64,000 nt of DNA from Miltoncostaea sp963771025 (GCA_963771025.1 CAVYRL010000001.1:744001-808000); one strand, 5' to 3'. Counted from the first letter of the stretch, positions 40,608 through 49,957 are shown. A program made the numbers and translations. The notes: generated from the letters alone by a model not told the origin.

Positions 40608-41560
40608 GCCGCCGTTCACTGCTCACCATCGCCGACCTCGACCGGTCCGAGATCGCGCGCATCCTGCGCGTCGGCAACCGCTTCGCCGAAGTCATGGACC
40701 GCGACATCAAGAAGGTGCCGACCCTGCGCGGCCGCACCATCATCAACATGTTCTTCGAGGCCTCCACGCGCACCTCGACCTCGTTCGAGCTGGCCGGCAA
40801 GCGCCTCTCCGCCGACGTGGTCAACGTCAAGGGCTCGGGGTCGAGCGTGGAGAAGGGGGAGACCCTGAAGGACACGGTCCTCACCCTCTCGTCCTACCTT
40901 CCCGACGTCCTGGTCATACGGCACGCCTCGGTGGGCGCCTGCGAGCTGGCCGCGCGCTACACCGACGCCGCGGTGATCAACGCCGGGGACGGCAAGCACG
41001 AGCACCCGACCCAGACCCTGCTCGACCTCTACACGATCGAGCGCGAGGTGGGGCCGCTCGACGGCCTGCACATCGCCTTCGTCGGCGACGTGGCGCACTC
41101 GCGCGTCGCGCGGTCGGGCATCCGCGGTTTCCAGGCCATGGGAGCACGGGTGACCCTGATCGGACCCCCGACGCTGCTGCCCCGCGACGCGCAGAGGGCG
41201 CTGGGCGTCGAGACCTCGACCGATATCCGCGACCTGGCCGATGCCGACGTCGTGTACGTGCTGCGCATGCAGCTCGAGCGGATGGGCGCCGGCGGATTCG
41301 TGCCCTCGCTGCGCGAGTACGCGTCCACCTACGGCGTCAATCACGGGCGCCTGCGCCCCGGCCAGCGCGTCATGCACGCGGGTCCCATCAACCGCGGCGT
41401 CGAGATCTCGAGCGACCTGGCGGACGACCCCAAGACCCTGATCGAGCGACAGGCGGCGAACGGGATGGTGGTGAGGATGGCGGTGCTCTACGACCTGCTG
41501 GCCGGCCCCTCCGGGGGCAGCGAGCCTGCTGAGTACCCGATCGGCGCGGTGGCCGCCTGA
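40604..41560 (+). CDS. pyrB: Aspartate carbamoyltransferase catalytic subunit
   Basis: 318 residues. Makes N-carbamoyl-aspartate from carbamoyl phosphate and aspartate. Carbamoyl-phosphate motif FFEASTRTSTSFELAGKRL, and HPTQTLLDLYTIERE plus GDVAHSRVARSG are the aspartate/catalytic signatures; MHAGPINRGVEI closes the domain. No pyrI follows, so it is a class without the regulatory chain, consistent with PyrR control. ATGA overlaps with pyrR and TGATG with pyrC. Confidence 0.97.
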   Translation: MSRRSLLTIADLDRSEIARILRVGNRFAEVMDRDIKKVPTLRGRTIINMFFEASTRTSTSFELAGKRLSADVVNVKGSGSSVEKGETLKDTVLTLSSYLPDVLVIRHASVGACELAARYTDAAVINAGDGKHEHPTQTLLDLYTIEREVGPLDGLHIAFVGDVAHSRVARSGIRGFQAMGARVTLIGPPTLLPRDAQRALGVETSTDIRDLADADVVYVLRMQLERMGAGGFVPSLREYASTYGVNHGRLRPGQRVMHAGPINRGVEISSDLADDPKTLIERQAANGMVVRMAVLYDLLAGPSGGSEPAEYPIGAVAA

Positions 41561-42858
41561 TGGCGGTGCGGCTGGCCCAGAGACCGGGGCCGAAGGCCTC
41601 CCTGGTGATCCGCGGGGCCCGGGTTCTGGACCCGGCGGCGGGCATCGACGAGGTGCGCGACCTGGTCGTGCGCGACGGCCTGATCGGCGGCGACGCCACG
41701 GGCCTGGAGGAGATCGACGGCGCCGGCCTGCTGGCGCTGCCCGGTCTCGTCGATCCGCACGTGCACCTGCGCACCCCCGGCCGTGAGGACCTGGAGACGA
41801 TCGCCACCGGCACGCTCGCCGCCGCATCGGGCGGTTTCGTGACCATCGTGTCCATGCCCAACACGGTCCCGGTGATCGACACCGCCCCCGTGCTGTCGGC
41901 GCTGCTCGACCAGGGCGACCTGGACGCGGTGATCCGCGTGGGCTTCTACGCGGCGATCACGGTGGGGCAGTCCGGCAACGAGCTGACCGAGCAGGCCGAG
42001 CTTGCCGAAGCCGGGGCCGCCGGGTTCAGCGACGACGGCTATCCGGTGTCCGACGCCGGCGTGATGCGCCGCGCCCTCCAGTACCAGCAGATCACCGGCC
42101 TGCCGCTGGTGCTGCACGAGGAGGACCGCCACCTCTCGGGGCGAGGGGTGGTGCACGACGGCGCCGTCGCCAGCCGCCTCGGGCTCGAGGGCATCCCGGC
42201 GGTGTCCGAGAGCATCGCGGTGGCGCGCGACGCGGCCCTGGCCGAGTACGAGAACGCGCACATCCACATCTGCCACGTCTCGGCGGCCCAGACGGTCGAC
42301 GAGCTCCGGCGCGCCAAGCAGCGCGGCATCCGGATCACCGGAGAGGTGACGCCCCATCACCTGGCGCTCACCGACGACGCCGTCGTCTCGCTCGATCCGA
42401 GCCGCCACAAGATGAACCCGCCCCTGCGCGAGGAGTCCGACCGGCAATCGCTGATCGCGGCTCTCGTCGATGGCACCCTCGACTGCGTCGCCACCGACCA
42501 CGCGCCTCACGCGGCCGACGAGAAGGAGGTGCCGTTCGAGGAGGCCCCCTTCGGCGTCACCGGTCTCGAGACGGCATTCCCGGTCTGCTTCACCCGGCTC
42601 GTGCTGCCCGGGCTGGTGCCGCTGGAGGTGCTGGTGCGGCGCATGAGCAGCGACGCGGCCACCGCGGTCAGCCTGCCGGTGCCGACCCTGGCCGACGGGG
42701 CCGTCGCCGACGTGGCCCTCGTCGATCCCGAGGCCACCTTCGTCGTCGGCGAGGGCGGGTTCCGCAGCAAGTCACGCAACTCCTCGTTCACCGGCGAGGA
42801 GCTCCACGGGCGCATCACGCTCACCATCGCAGGAGGTCAGATCGCATGGCGGATCTAG
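41560..42858 (+). CDS. pyrC: Dihydroorotase
   Basis: 432 residues, class I type. Cyclises carbamoyl-aspartate to dihydroorotate at a zinc site. Zinc ligands in LVDPHVHLRTPGRED, a further His in LVLHEEDRHLS, HICHVSAAQTVDELRR, and the catalytic Asp in ATDHAPHAADEKEVPF. The end KSRNSSFTGEELHGRI is family-typical. It overlaps the next gene by 13 bases. Confidence 0.97.
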   Translation: MAVRLAQRPGPKASLVIRGARVLDPAAGIDEVRDLVVRDGLIGGDATGLEEIDGAGLLALPGLVDPHVHLRTPGREDLETIATGTLAAASGGFVTIVSMPNTVPVIDTAPVLSALLDQGDLDAVIRVGFYAAITVGQSGNELTEQAELAEAGAAGFSDDGYPVSDAGVMRRALQYQQITGLPLVLHEEDRHLSGRGVVHDGAVASRLGLEGIPAVSESIAVARDAALAEYENAHIHICHVSAAQTVDELRRAKQRGIRITGEVTPHHLALTDDAVVSLDPSRHKMNPPLREESDRQSLIAALVDGTLDCVATDHAPHAADEKEVPFEEAPFGVTGLETAFPVCFTRLVLPGLVPLEVLVRRMSSDAATAVSLPVPTLADGAVADVALVDPEATFVVGEGGFRSKSRNSSFTGEELHGRITLTIAGGQIAWRI

Positions 42859-43415
42859 GGCGCCACCCCGCGCTGCTGGAGCGGGACAGGACCGGCCTGA
42901 TCGTGATCGACGTGCAGGAGGCGTTCCGGCCGGTCATCGATCGCTTCGACGAGACGGTGGCCGGCTGCGGGCTTCTGGCCGAGGGCTTCGGCGCGCTCGG
43001 ACGCCCGGTCCTGGTGAGCGAGCAGTACCCCAAGGGGCTCGGTCACACGGTGGCCGAGCTGCTCGAGCGGCTCCCCGAGGGCACCGAGCCGATCGAGAAG
43101 CTGCGCTTCTCGGCCTGCGGCGTCGAGGCCTTCGACGCGGCGCTCGAGAGCAGCGGCTGCACCGCCTGGGTGGTGGCCGGCATCGAGACCCACGTGTGCG
43201 TCAACCAGACCGTGCTCGACCTGATCTCGCGCGGGTACGAGACGTACGTGGCGGCCGACGCGGTCTCGTCGCGCGCGCCGGCGAACCGCGACCTCGCACT
43301 GGAGCGGATGTCCGCCGCCGGGGCGCAGTTGACCAGCGTCGAGATGGCGCTGTTCGAGCTTCTCGAGGTGGCCGGCTCGCCGGAGTTCAAGACGATCTCC
43401 AAGCTGGTGCGGTGA
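42846..43415 (+). CDS. Isochorismatase-family cysteine hydrolase within the pyr operon
   Basis: 189 residues. The Asp-Lys-Cys triad is intact: GLIVIDVQEAFRPV (Asp), EPIEKLRFSACG (Lys) and VVAGIETHVCVNQTVLD (Cys, with the cis-peptide motif). Family members hydrolyse nicotinamide, isochorismate, biuret or ureidoacrylate; the YcaC/isochorismatase-like subgroup fits this length. It is translated from within pyrC (13-base overlap) and overlaps carA by GTGA, so it is fully embedded in the operon. A pyrimidine-linked amide substrate is a reasonable guess, but nothing in the sequence proves it. Confidence 0.88.
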   Translation: MADLGRHPALLERDRTGLIVIDVQEAFRPVIDRFDETVAGCGLLAEGFGALGRPVLVSEQYPKGLGHTVAELLERLPEGTEPIEKLRFSACGVEAFDAALESSGCTAWVVAGIETHVCVNQTVLDLISRGYETYVAADAVSSRAPANRDLALERMSAAGAQLTSVEMALFELLEVAGSPEFKTISKLVR

Positions 43416-44479
43416 CGCAGGCCTGGGTGGTCCTCGAGGACGGCCTGGTCCTCGAGGCCCGGGGCGTGGCGGCGCCCGGCACCGCGCTCGGAGAGATGGT
43501 GTTCACGACGGGCATGACCGGCTACCAGGAGGCGGTCACCGACCCCTCGTACCTGGGCCAGATCCTGTGCTTCACCGCGCCGATGGTGGGCAACTACGGC
43601 GCGGGCCCGGGGCACGACGAGAGCGATCGGTGCTGGCCGGGCGCGGTGATCATGGCGCGGGCCGGCGACGCGCCCGGCGCCGGCGGGCCGACCGGCTGGC
43701 GGACGTGGCTGCGCGAGCGCGGCATCGTCGCCGTGGAGGACTGCGACACGCGGCGGCTGGTGCGCCGGCTGCGCGACCACGGCGCGATGCGCGGCGGGGT
43801 CACCACGGAGCTCACGCCCGTCGAGATGCTCGAGCGCGTGCGCGCCCACCCGGCGCTCGACGGTCGCGACCTGACCGCCGAGGCCGCCGGTGAGGCGCGG
43901 CTGGTCGGAGAGGACGGACCGCGCGTCGTCGCCATCGACTGCGGGATGAAGGACAGCATCGCGCGCGGGCTGGTCGGCGCAGGGTGCCGCCTCGAGGTCG
44001 TCCCGGCCGGAGCCACGGTGGCGCAGGTGCGCGAGCGGGGGCCCGACGCGGTGTTCCTCTCCAACGGCCCGGGCGATCCGGCCGCCGTGACGCCGGTGAT
44101 CGACACGGTGCGCGACCTGCTCGGCGAGGTCCCGGTGTTCGGTATCTGCCTCGGCCACCAGATGCTCGCCCACGCCCTCGGGCTGTCCACCCGCAAGCTG
44201 GCCTTCGGTCACCGCGGCGCCAACCATCCGGTGCGGCGCTCCGAGGACGGCCGCGTGGAGATCACCGTGCAGAATCACGGCTACGCCGTCGTGGCGGAGG
44301 ACCTCCCGGACGGAGTCGAGGTCACGCGCACCAGCCTTTTCGACGGCTCGGTCGAGGGCATCGCCGCCCCCGGGCTGCGCGCCTGGTCGGTGCAGTACCA
44401 CCCCGAGGCCAGCCCGGGTCCGCGCGACGCGCGCTACATGTTCCGCGAGTTCGTGGCGAGCATCGGCGGGGGGGCCTGA
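43412..44479 (+). CDS. carA: Carbamoyl-phosphate synthase small subunit (glutaminase)
   Basis: 355 residues. Supplies ammonia from glutamine to CarB. N-terminal MVFTTGMTGYQEAVTDPSYL (small-subunit domain) and a class I glutaminase with nucleophile in GICLGHQMLAHALG (Cys), and the His-Glu pair in SVQYHPEASPGP. Start GTG 43412 overlaps the previous stop. TGATG couples it to carB. Only one copy of the pair is in the window, so it serves both arginine and pyrimidine synthesis unless another exists. Confidence 0.96.
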   Translation: MTQAWVVLEDGLVLEARGVAAPGTALGEMVFTTGMTGYQEAVTDPSYLGQILCFTAPMVGNYGAGPGHDESDRCWPGAVIMARAGDAPGAGGPTGWRTWLRERGIVAVEDCDTRRLVRRLRDHGAMRGGVTTELTPVEMLERVRAHPALDGRDLTAEAAGEARLVGEDGPRVVAIDCGMKDSIARGLVGAGCRLEVVPAGATVAQVRERGPDAVFLSNGPGDPAAVTPVIDTVRDLLGEVPVFGICLGHQMLAHALGLSTRKLAFGHRGANHPVRRSEDGRVEITVQNHGYAVVAEDLPDGVEVTRTSLFDGSVEGIAAPGLRAWSVQYHPEASPGPRDARYMFREFVASIGGGA

Positions 44480-47400
44480 TGCCGCGCCGCGAGGACCTTC
44501 AGACGATCATGATCCTGGGCAGCGGCCCGATCGTGATCGGGCAGGCCGGCGAGTTCGACTACTCCGGCACCCAGGGCGCGCGCGCCCTGCATGAGGAGGG
44601 GTACACGGTCGTGCTGGTCAACTCGAACCCGGCCACGATCATGACCGACCCCTCCGTGGCCGACCGCACCTACGTCGAGCCGCTCGACGTGGCCGCGGTG
44701 GAGGCGGTGATCGCCATCGAGCGCCCCGACGCGCTGCTGCCGACGCTCGGAGGGCAGACCGCCCTCAACCTGGCGATGGACCTCCACGCCGCGGGCGTGC
44801 TCGAGCGCTACGACGTCGAGCTGATCGGCGCGGACATCCCGGCCATCCGCCGCGCCGAGGACCGCGAGGTGTTCCGCGACACCATGGCCGCCGCCGGCCT
44901 TGCGACCCCGGCGAGCCACGTGGTGACCGACATGGCCGCCGGCCGCGCCGCCGCGGCCGAGCTCGGGCTGCCCGTGATCCTGCGTCCCGGCTTCACCCTC
45001 GGCGGCGAGGGCGGCGGCGCCGCCCACACCCACGAGGAGCTGGAGCACCGCCTCTCGGAGGCCCTCGACGCGAGCCCGATCGGCCAGGTGCTGGTGGAGC
45101 AGTCCGTGCTCGGCTGGGCCGAGATCGAGCTCGAGGTCGTCCGCGACGTCGCCGACAACGCGGTCATCGTCTGCTCGATCGAGAACATCGATCCGATGGG
45201 CGTGCACACCGGCGACTCGGTGACCGTGGCGCCGGTGATGACCCTCACCGACCAGGAGCTCCAGCGTCTGCGCGACGCGGCCATCACGGTGATCCGCGCG
45301 GTCGGGGTCTCGACCGGCGGGGCCAACGTCCAGTTCGCGCTCAACCGCGAGACCGGCGAGATCGTCGTCATCGAGATGAACCCGCGCGTCTCGCGCAGCT
45401 CGGCCCTGGCGTCCAAGGCGACCGGCTTCCCGATCGCGAAGATCGCCGCCCGCCTGGCCGTCGGGTACACGCTCGACGAGCTCCCCAACGAGATCACCGG
45501 GGTCACGCCCGCCAGCTTCGAGCCGACGCTCGACTACGTGGCGGTCAAGATCCCGCGCTTCGCCTTCGAGAAGCTGCCGGGCGCCTCCACCGAGCTGACC
45601 ACCCACATGAAGAGCGTGGGGGAGGTGCTCGCCCTCGGGCGCAGCTTCGCCGAGGCGTTCGGCAAGGCCATGGCCGGCCGCGAGCTCGACATCGCGCCGC
45701 GCGCCCCGCGCGACGCCGACGACGCGCTCCAGATCCTGCGCACCCCCTCGTGGGATCGCTACGACGTCATCCTGTGGGCGCTCGAGCACGGCGTCGGCGT
45801 CGCCGCCATCGAGGAGGTCACCCGGGTCAACCCGTGGTTCCTCGAGCAGCTGGCCACGATCGCCTCCGCGCGCGCCCAGCTGCGGGGCCCGCTGGACGCG
45901 ATGGACGGTCGTGCGCTGCGGGACGCCCGGCGCGCCGGGCTGGCCGACCGCGACATCGCGGCCGTCGTCCGCTCCAGCGAGCTGGCCGTCGGCCAGCGCC
46001 GGCGCGCCCTCGGGGTGCGCCCCTCGTACCACGCGGTCGACACCTGCGCCGCGGAGTTCGCCGCGCTCACGCCCTACTACTACGCCGGCTTCGAGAGCGA
46101 GGACGAGTTCGCGGGGGACGACCGCCCCTCGATCGTGGTGCTCGGATCGGGTCCCAACCGGATCGGGCAGGGGATCGAGTTCGACTACTGCTGCGTCCAC
46201 GCCGCCGAGACCGCGCGCGAGCTCGGCTACGCCTCGGTGATGATCAACTGCAACCCCGAGACGGTGTCGACCGACCACGGGGTCAGCGACCGGCTGTACC
46301 TCGAGCCGGTCACGGTCGATTCGGTACTCGACATCTGCGCCGCCGAGAAGCCGCTGGGCGTCGTCGCGCAGCTCGGCGGGCAGACGCCCCTGCGACTGGC
46401 CCGCACCCTCGTCGAGGCGGGCGTGCCCGTGCTCGGCACGTCCCCGCACGCGATCGACCTCGCCGAGGATCGCGGGCGCTTCGGCGCCCTGCTGGCCGAC
46501 CTCGGTCTGGAGGCGCCGTCCTGGGCCGTGGCCGGCACCGGCGAGGAGGCGCTCGCCGCCGCGGCCGAGATCGGCTACCCGGTGCTGGTGCGCCCGTCGT
46601 ATGTCCTCGGCGGGCGGGCCATGGCGATCTGCGACTCGCCCAGCGCCCTGCGCGGCTACCTCGAGCTCGAGCGTCCCTCCGGAGTCCTGCTGGTGGATCG
46701 TTTCCTGGAGAACGCGATCGAGCTCGACGTGGACGCTCTCTCGGACGGGACCGACTGCTGGACCGCCGCGGTGATGGAGCACGTCGAGGCGGCGGGCGTC
46801 CACTCGGGCGACTCGGCGTGCGTGCTGCCCGCCCAGAGCGTCGGCCCCGGGCTGGTGGCCGACCTCGAGGAGCGGACCGCGGCACTGGCCAAGGGGCTCG
46901 GCGTGGTGGGCCTGCTCAACGTCCAGTTCGCGGTCCGCGAAGGTCGCGTCTACGTCATCGAGGCCAACCCGCGCGCGTCGCGCACCGTGCCCTTCGTGTC
47001 CAAGGCGACCGGGGTGCCGCTGGTGCCGCACGCGCTGCGCCTGATGCTCGGCGCGTCGCTCGACGAGCTCGGTCTGCCGGTCGCCGCGCCGCCGCGGCAG
47101 GTCGCGGTCAAGGAGGCGGTGCTGCCCTTCTCCCGCTTCCCGGGAGCCGACCCCGTGCTCGGGCCGGAGATGCGCGCGACCGGAGAGGTGATGGGTCTTG
47201 GCGGGAGCTTCGCCGAGGCCTTCGCCAAGGCCCAGCGCGGCGCCGGGCAGGCGTTGCCGCGCACTGGGGCCGCGTTCATCTCGGCGCGCGACGCCGACAA
47301 GCCGAAGGCCGTGGCGCTGGCCTCGCGCCTCGCCGCGGCCGGCCTCGACCTGGTCGCGACCTCCGGCACCGCCGGCGCGCTCGCCGCCGCCGGGCTCGAC

Positions 47401-47700
47401 GTGCTGGCGGTGCGCAAGATCTCCGAGGGCTCTCCCAACGTGGGGGAGATGATCGCCGACGGTCATATCGACCTGGTGATCAACACGCCGCGCGGGGGAT
47501 ACGGGGCCCGCACCGACGGATTCGAGATCCGGGCGGCCGCCGTGCGCGCGGGCATCCCATGCATCACGACCATCGAGGCGGGGGAGGCCGCGGCCGCCGC
47601 GATCACGTCGACCGTGTCCACCGCGCCGAGGGCGCTGCAGGACCTGGGGCGGGCCGCGGCGGCGGGCGGAGCGTTCCGCCCAAGCCGTTCTACGCTGTAA
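44479..47700 (+). CDS. carB: Carbamoyl-phosphate synthase large subunit
   Basis: 1073 residues, full length. Two homologous ATP-grasp halves: half 1 begins GSGPIVIGQAGEFDYSGTQG and ends near 400; half 2 has GSGPNRIGQGIEFDYCCVHA. EMNPRVSRSSALASKATGFP and EANPRASRTVPFVSKATGVP are the matching ATP-grasp metal sites. A C-terminal MGS-like allosteric domain (about 935-1073, SARDADKPKAVALASRLAAA and VINTPRGGYGARTDGFEIR region) binds UMP or ornithine. It ends the pyr operon: pyrD, pyrE and pyrF are absent here. Confidence 0.97.
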   Translation: MPRREDLQTIMILGSGPIVIGQAGEFDYSGTQGARALHEEGYTVVLVNSNPATIMTDPSVADRTYVEPLDVAAVEAVIAIERPDALLPTLGGQTALNLAMDLHAAGVLERYDVELIGADIPAIRRAEDREVFRDTMAAAGLATPASHVVTDMAAGRAAAAELGLPVILRPGFTLGGEGGGAAHTHEELEHRLSEALDASPIGQVLVEQSVLGWAEIELEVVRDVADNAVIVCSIENIDPMGVHTGDSVTVAPVMTLTDQELQRLRDAAITVIRAVGVSTGGANVQFALNRETGEIVVIEMNPRVSRSSALASKATGFPIAKIAARLAVGYTLDELPNEITGVTPASFEPTLDYVAVKIPRFAFEKLPGASTELTTHMKSVGEVLALGRSFAEAFGKAMAGRELDIAPRAPRDADDALQILRTPSWDRYDVILWALEHGVGVAAIEEVTRVNPWFLEQLATIASARAQLRGPLDAMDGRALRDARRAGLADRDIAAVVRSSELAVGQRRRALGVRPSYHAVDTCAAEFAALTPYYYAGFESEDEFAGDDRPSIVVLGSGPNRIGQGIEFDYCCVHAAETARELGYASVMINCNPETVSTDHGVSDRLYLEPVTVDSVLDICAAEKPLGVVAQLGGQTPLRLARTLVEAGVPVLGTSPHAIDLAEDRGRFGALLADLGLEAPSWAVAGTGEEALAAAAEIGYPVLVRPSYVLGGRAMAICDSPSALRGYLELERPSGVLLVDRFLENAIELDVDALSDGTDCWTAAVMEHVEAAGVHSGDSACVLPAQSVGPGLVADLEERTAALAKGLGVVGLLNVQFAVREGRVYVIEANPRASRTVPFVSKATGVPLVPHALRLMLGASLDELGLPVAAPPRQVAVKEAVLPFSRFPGADPVLGPEMRATGEVMGLGGSFAEAFAKAQRGAGQALPRTGAAFISARDADKPKAVALASRLAAAGLDLVATSGTAGALAAAGLDVLAVRKISEGSPNVGEMIADGHIDLVINTPRGGYGARTDGFEIRAAAVRAGIPCITTIEAGEAAAAAITSTVSTAPRALQDLGRAAAAGGAFRPSRSTL

Positions 47701-47819
47701 GCGAAAAGTCATCAGAGGCGCTCAGGCTCAACCTGAGCCCGAGATATGCGCAACGTGCGACGACGTGACTTCCCCTGCAACATGCGTGAAAGCCGCGTAA
47801 ATAGGCTGCAAACTCCACC

Positions 47820-47849
47820 TTGCCAGGGGCCTGACGACGAACCTAGAAT
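47820..47849 (+). promoter_or_regulatory. mihF promoter
   Basis: TTGCCA (47820-47825) and TAGAAT (47844-47849) with an 18-base spacer. GTG 47858 lies eight bases after the -10, so the mRNA is leaderless or nearly so. A hairpin GCTCAGG-N5-CCTGAGC upstream near 47718 has no T-run. Confidence 0.6.
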
Positions 47850-47857
47850 GGCCCCCA

Positions 47858-48193
47858 GTGACAACGACCACCCATAAGCCCCAATCGCAGGCGCCCGAGC
47901 GTTCCTTGGACCAGCGGATGGAAGCGCTTCGCCGGGCGAACGACATCCGTTCGCGGCGGGCGCAGCTCAAGAAGGATCTGAAGAGCGGTCACGTGGCGAT
48001 CGCCGATGTCATCTCCTCTCCGCCGGAGTTCGTGCTGACGGCGAAGGTCTTTGACATGCTCATGGCCGTCCCGAAGTACGGCAAGGTCAAGGCCACGCGA
48101 TTCCTCAACACCTGCCGCATCTCCCAGGGGAAGACCATCGGGGGCCTGTCGGATCGACAGCGCTCAGAGCTGCTGGAGCTCCTGCACCGGTAA
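47858..48193 (+). CDS. mihF: Actinobacterial integration host factor (mIHF)
   Basis: 111 residues. A helical DNA-binding nucleoid protein found in actinobacteria in place of the IHF/HU heterodimer. Typical features: a charged helical start (LDQRMEALRRANDIRSRRAQ LKKDLKSGH, read in two parts), then VFDMLMAVPKYGKVKATRFL, an H2TH-like DNA-binding segment, and ISQGKTIGGLSDRQRSELLE. The neighbour gmk is the usual partner. GTG start at leaderless spacing. Its stop TAA overlaps the apparent gmk start. Confidence 0.95.
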   Translation: MTTTTHKPQSQAPERSLDQRMEALRRANDIRSRRAQLKKDLKSGHVAIADVISSPPEFVLTAKVFDMLMAVPKYGKVKATRFLNTCRISQGKTIGGLSDRQRSELLELLHR

Positions 48194-48768
48194 CGACGCC
48201 CCCCCGCGTCATCATCATCTCCGGTCCCTCGGGTGCGGGTAAGGGCACGTTGATCAAGGGTGTGCTGCCGCGGTTCCCACGGCTGAGGGTCGCGATCTCC
48301 GCGACCACGCGGCGCATCCGTCCCGGCGAGCGCGACGGGGTGCACTACCACTTCCTCGCGCCCGCGGAGTTCGCGCGGCGGGTGGCTGCCGGCGACTTCC
48401 TGGAGCACGTCGTCTACGCGGGCAACCAGTACGGCACGCTGCGCTCGGAGATCGATCGCATCGTCGGCGAGGGCAACTCGCCGATCGTCGAGATCGAGCT
48501 CGCCGGGGCGCGGGCCGTGCGCGACGCCATCCCCGGAGCCGTGTCGATCTTCATCAGCCCGCCGTCCCTCGAGGAGCTGGTCGCCCGCCTAGAGCGCCGC
48601 GCCACCGACACCGCCGGCGAGATCGCCCAGCGGGTCCAGACCAGCCGCGTCGAACTGGATGCCATGAACGAGTTCGACCACCGCGTGGTCAACGCCGACG
48701 TCGCCACCGCCGTCGCAGATCTCACGCGCGTGCTCGCGGGCGTGCTCGGAGAGGAGCCGTGTGGCTGA
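48190..48768 (+). CDS. gmk: Guanylate kinase with non-canonical GTA start
   Basis: 192 residues if read from GTA 48190. GMP to GDP phosphorylation, essential. The P-loop SGPSGAGKGT (about residue 12) is upstream of the first ordinary start codon (TTG 48250), so translation must begin before it. No ATG, GTG, TTG or CTG lies in frame between the gene's upstream boundary and the P-loop. GTA overlaps the mihF stop as GTAA; other genes here use the GTGA overlap, so a single G-to-A change explains the start. SATTRRIRPGERDGVHYHFL, YGTLRSEIDRIV and a C-terminal helix are family-typical. Confidence 0.9.
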   Translation, partial: VTTPPRVIIISGPSGAGKGTLIKGVLPRFPRLRVAISATTRRIRPGERDGVHYHFLAPAEFARRVAAGDFLEHVVYAGNQYGTLRSEIDRIVGEGNSPIVEIELAGARAVRDAIPGAVSIFISPPSLEELVARLERRATDTAGEIAQRVQTSRVELDAMNEFDHRVVNADVATAVADLTRVLAGVLGEEPCG

Positions 48769-49957
48769 GATCCTGCTCGGCGTGTCGGGCGGCATCGCCG
48801 CCTACAAGTCCATCGACACGATGCGCATCCTCCAGCGCCGCGGCCACGGCGTGACCGTCGTGATGACGAGGGCCGCGCAGCGTTTCGTCGGGCCGGCCAC
48901 CTTCGCCGCCCTCTCGGGGCGAGCGGTCGGGCTCGACCTGTTCGGGCGCGGCGACCGGCCGGGCTACGACCACCTCGAGCTCGCCCGTGGCGCGGACCTG
49001 CTGCTGGTGGCGCCCGCGTCGGCCAACACGATCGCCCGCATGGCCGCGGGTCTCGGCGACGGTCTGCTGGGATCGGTGCACCTGGCCTTCGACGGCCCCG
49101 TCGTCATCGCGCCGGCGATGAACACGCGCATGTATCTGCACGCCGCCACCGCTCACAACCTGTCCGTGCTGCGCGCGCGCGGCGTCGAGGTGGTCGACCC
49201 CGGCGCGGGCCTGCTGGCCGACGGCGAGGTGGGCGTGGGACGCCTGGCCGAGCCGGTCCAGATCGCCGACGCGGTCGACGCGCTGCTGCGCGACGCGGGC
49301 ACCCTCGCCGGCCGCCGCGTGCTGATCAGCGCCGGAGGCACGCGCGAGCCGATCGACCCGGTGCGGTACGTGGGCAACCGCTCGAGCGGGCGCATGGGAT
49401 GGTCGCTCGCCGAGGCCGCCCGCCGGCGCGGCGCCGAGGTCACCGTGCTCGCCTCCAACGTCGACCTGCCCCGGCACCCCGGCGTGCGCTACGTGGACGC
49501 GCCCACCGCGGCCGCCCTCCACGAGGCGGCGCTGTCGGAGTTCGCCGCCTGCGACGTGCTCGTGATGGCCGCGGCCGTGGCCGACTTCCGGCCCGGAGAG
49601 GCGCGCGCCGGCAAGATCGACAAGGGCGCCGAGGGCCGGCTTGCCCTCGACCTCGAGCCGACCGCGGACATCGTCGCCGACCTCGCCGGGCGACGGGCCG
49701 GCCAGGTGATCGTGGGCTTCGCCGCCGAGCACGGCGCGGCCGGGCTCGCCCGCGCGCGCGAGAAGAGACGACGCAAGCACCTCGACCTGATCGTGCACAA
49801 CGACGTCTCGGTCGACGGCATCGGATTCGGCAGCGCCGACAACGAGATCACGATCATCGGCGACGACTGGGAGGAGACCCTGCCGCGCATGACCAAGGAC
49901 GCGTGCGCCGAGCGCATCCTTGCCGCGGTGGTCCCGCTGCTCGAGGGCCGCGCCTGA
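48761..49957 (+). CDS. coaBC: Bifunctional phosphopantothenoylcysteine decarboxylase/synthetase
   Basis: 398 residues. CoaC flavin-dependent decarboxylase part (1-185: GVSGGIAAYKSIDTMRILQR, APASANTIARMAAGLGD, the active-site PAMNTRMYL) and CoaB ligase part (about 190-398: LISAGGTREPIDPVRYVGNR, MAAAVADFRP, VGFAAE, LIVHNDVS). Makes 4'-phosphopantetheine for coenzyme A. GTG 48761 overlaps gmk by eight bases. Many bacteria have rpoZ between gmk and coaBC, but here there is no room for it. Confidence 0.96.
   Translation: MAEILLGVSGGIAAYKSIDTMRILQRRGHGVTVVMTRAAQRFVGPATFAALSGRAVGLDLFGRGDRPGYDHLELARGADLLLVAPASANTIARMAAGLGDGLLGSVHLAFDGPVVIAPAMNTRMYLHAATAHNLSVLRARGVEVVDPGAGLLADGEVGVGRLAEPVQIADAVDALLRDAGTLAGRRVLISAGGTREPIDPVRYVGNRSSGRMGWSLAEAARRRGAEVTVLASNVDLPRHPGVRYVDAPTAAALHEAALSEFAACDVLVMAAAVADFRPGEARAGKIDKGAEGRLALDLEPTADIVADLAGRRAGQVIVGFAAEHGAAGLARAREKRRRKHLDLIVHNDVSVDGIGFGSADNEITIIGDDWEETLPRMTKDACAERILAAVVPLLEGRA

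Noticed and set aside
44434..47712. Long minus-strand open frame opposite carB (about 1090 codons)
   Set aside because: It lies wholly opposite a conserved gene and has Arg/His/Gly-rich composition typical of antisense frames in GC-rich DNA. No family motif was seen.
47701..47857. Hairpin after carB as a Rho-independent terminator
   Set aside because: The stem GCTCAGG/CCTGAGC is fair, but no T-run follows.
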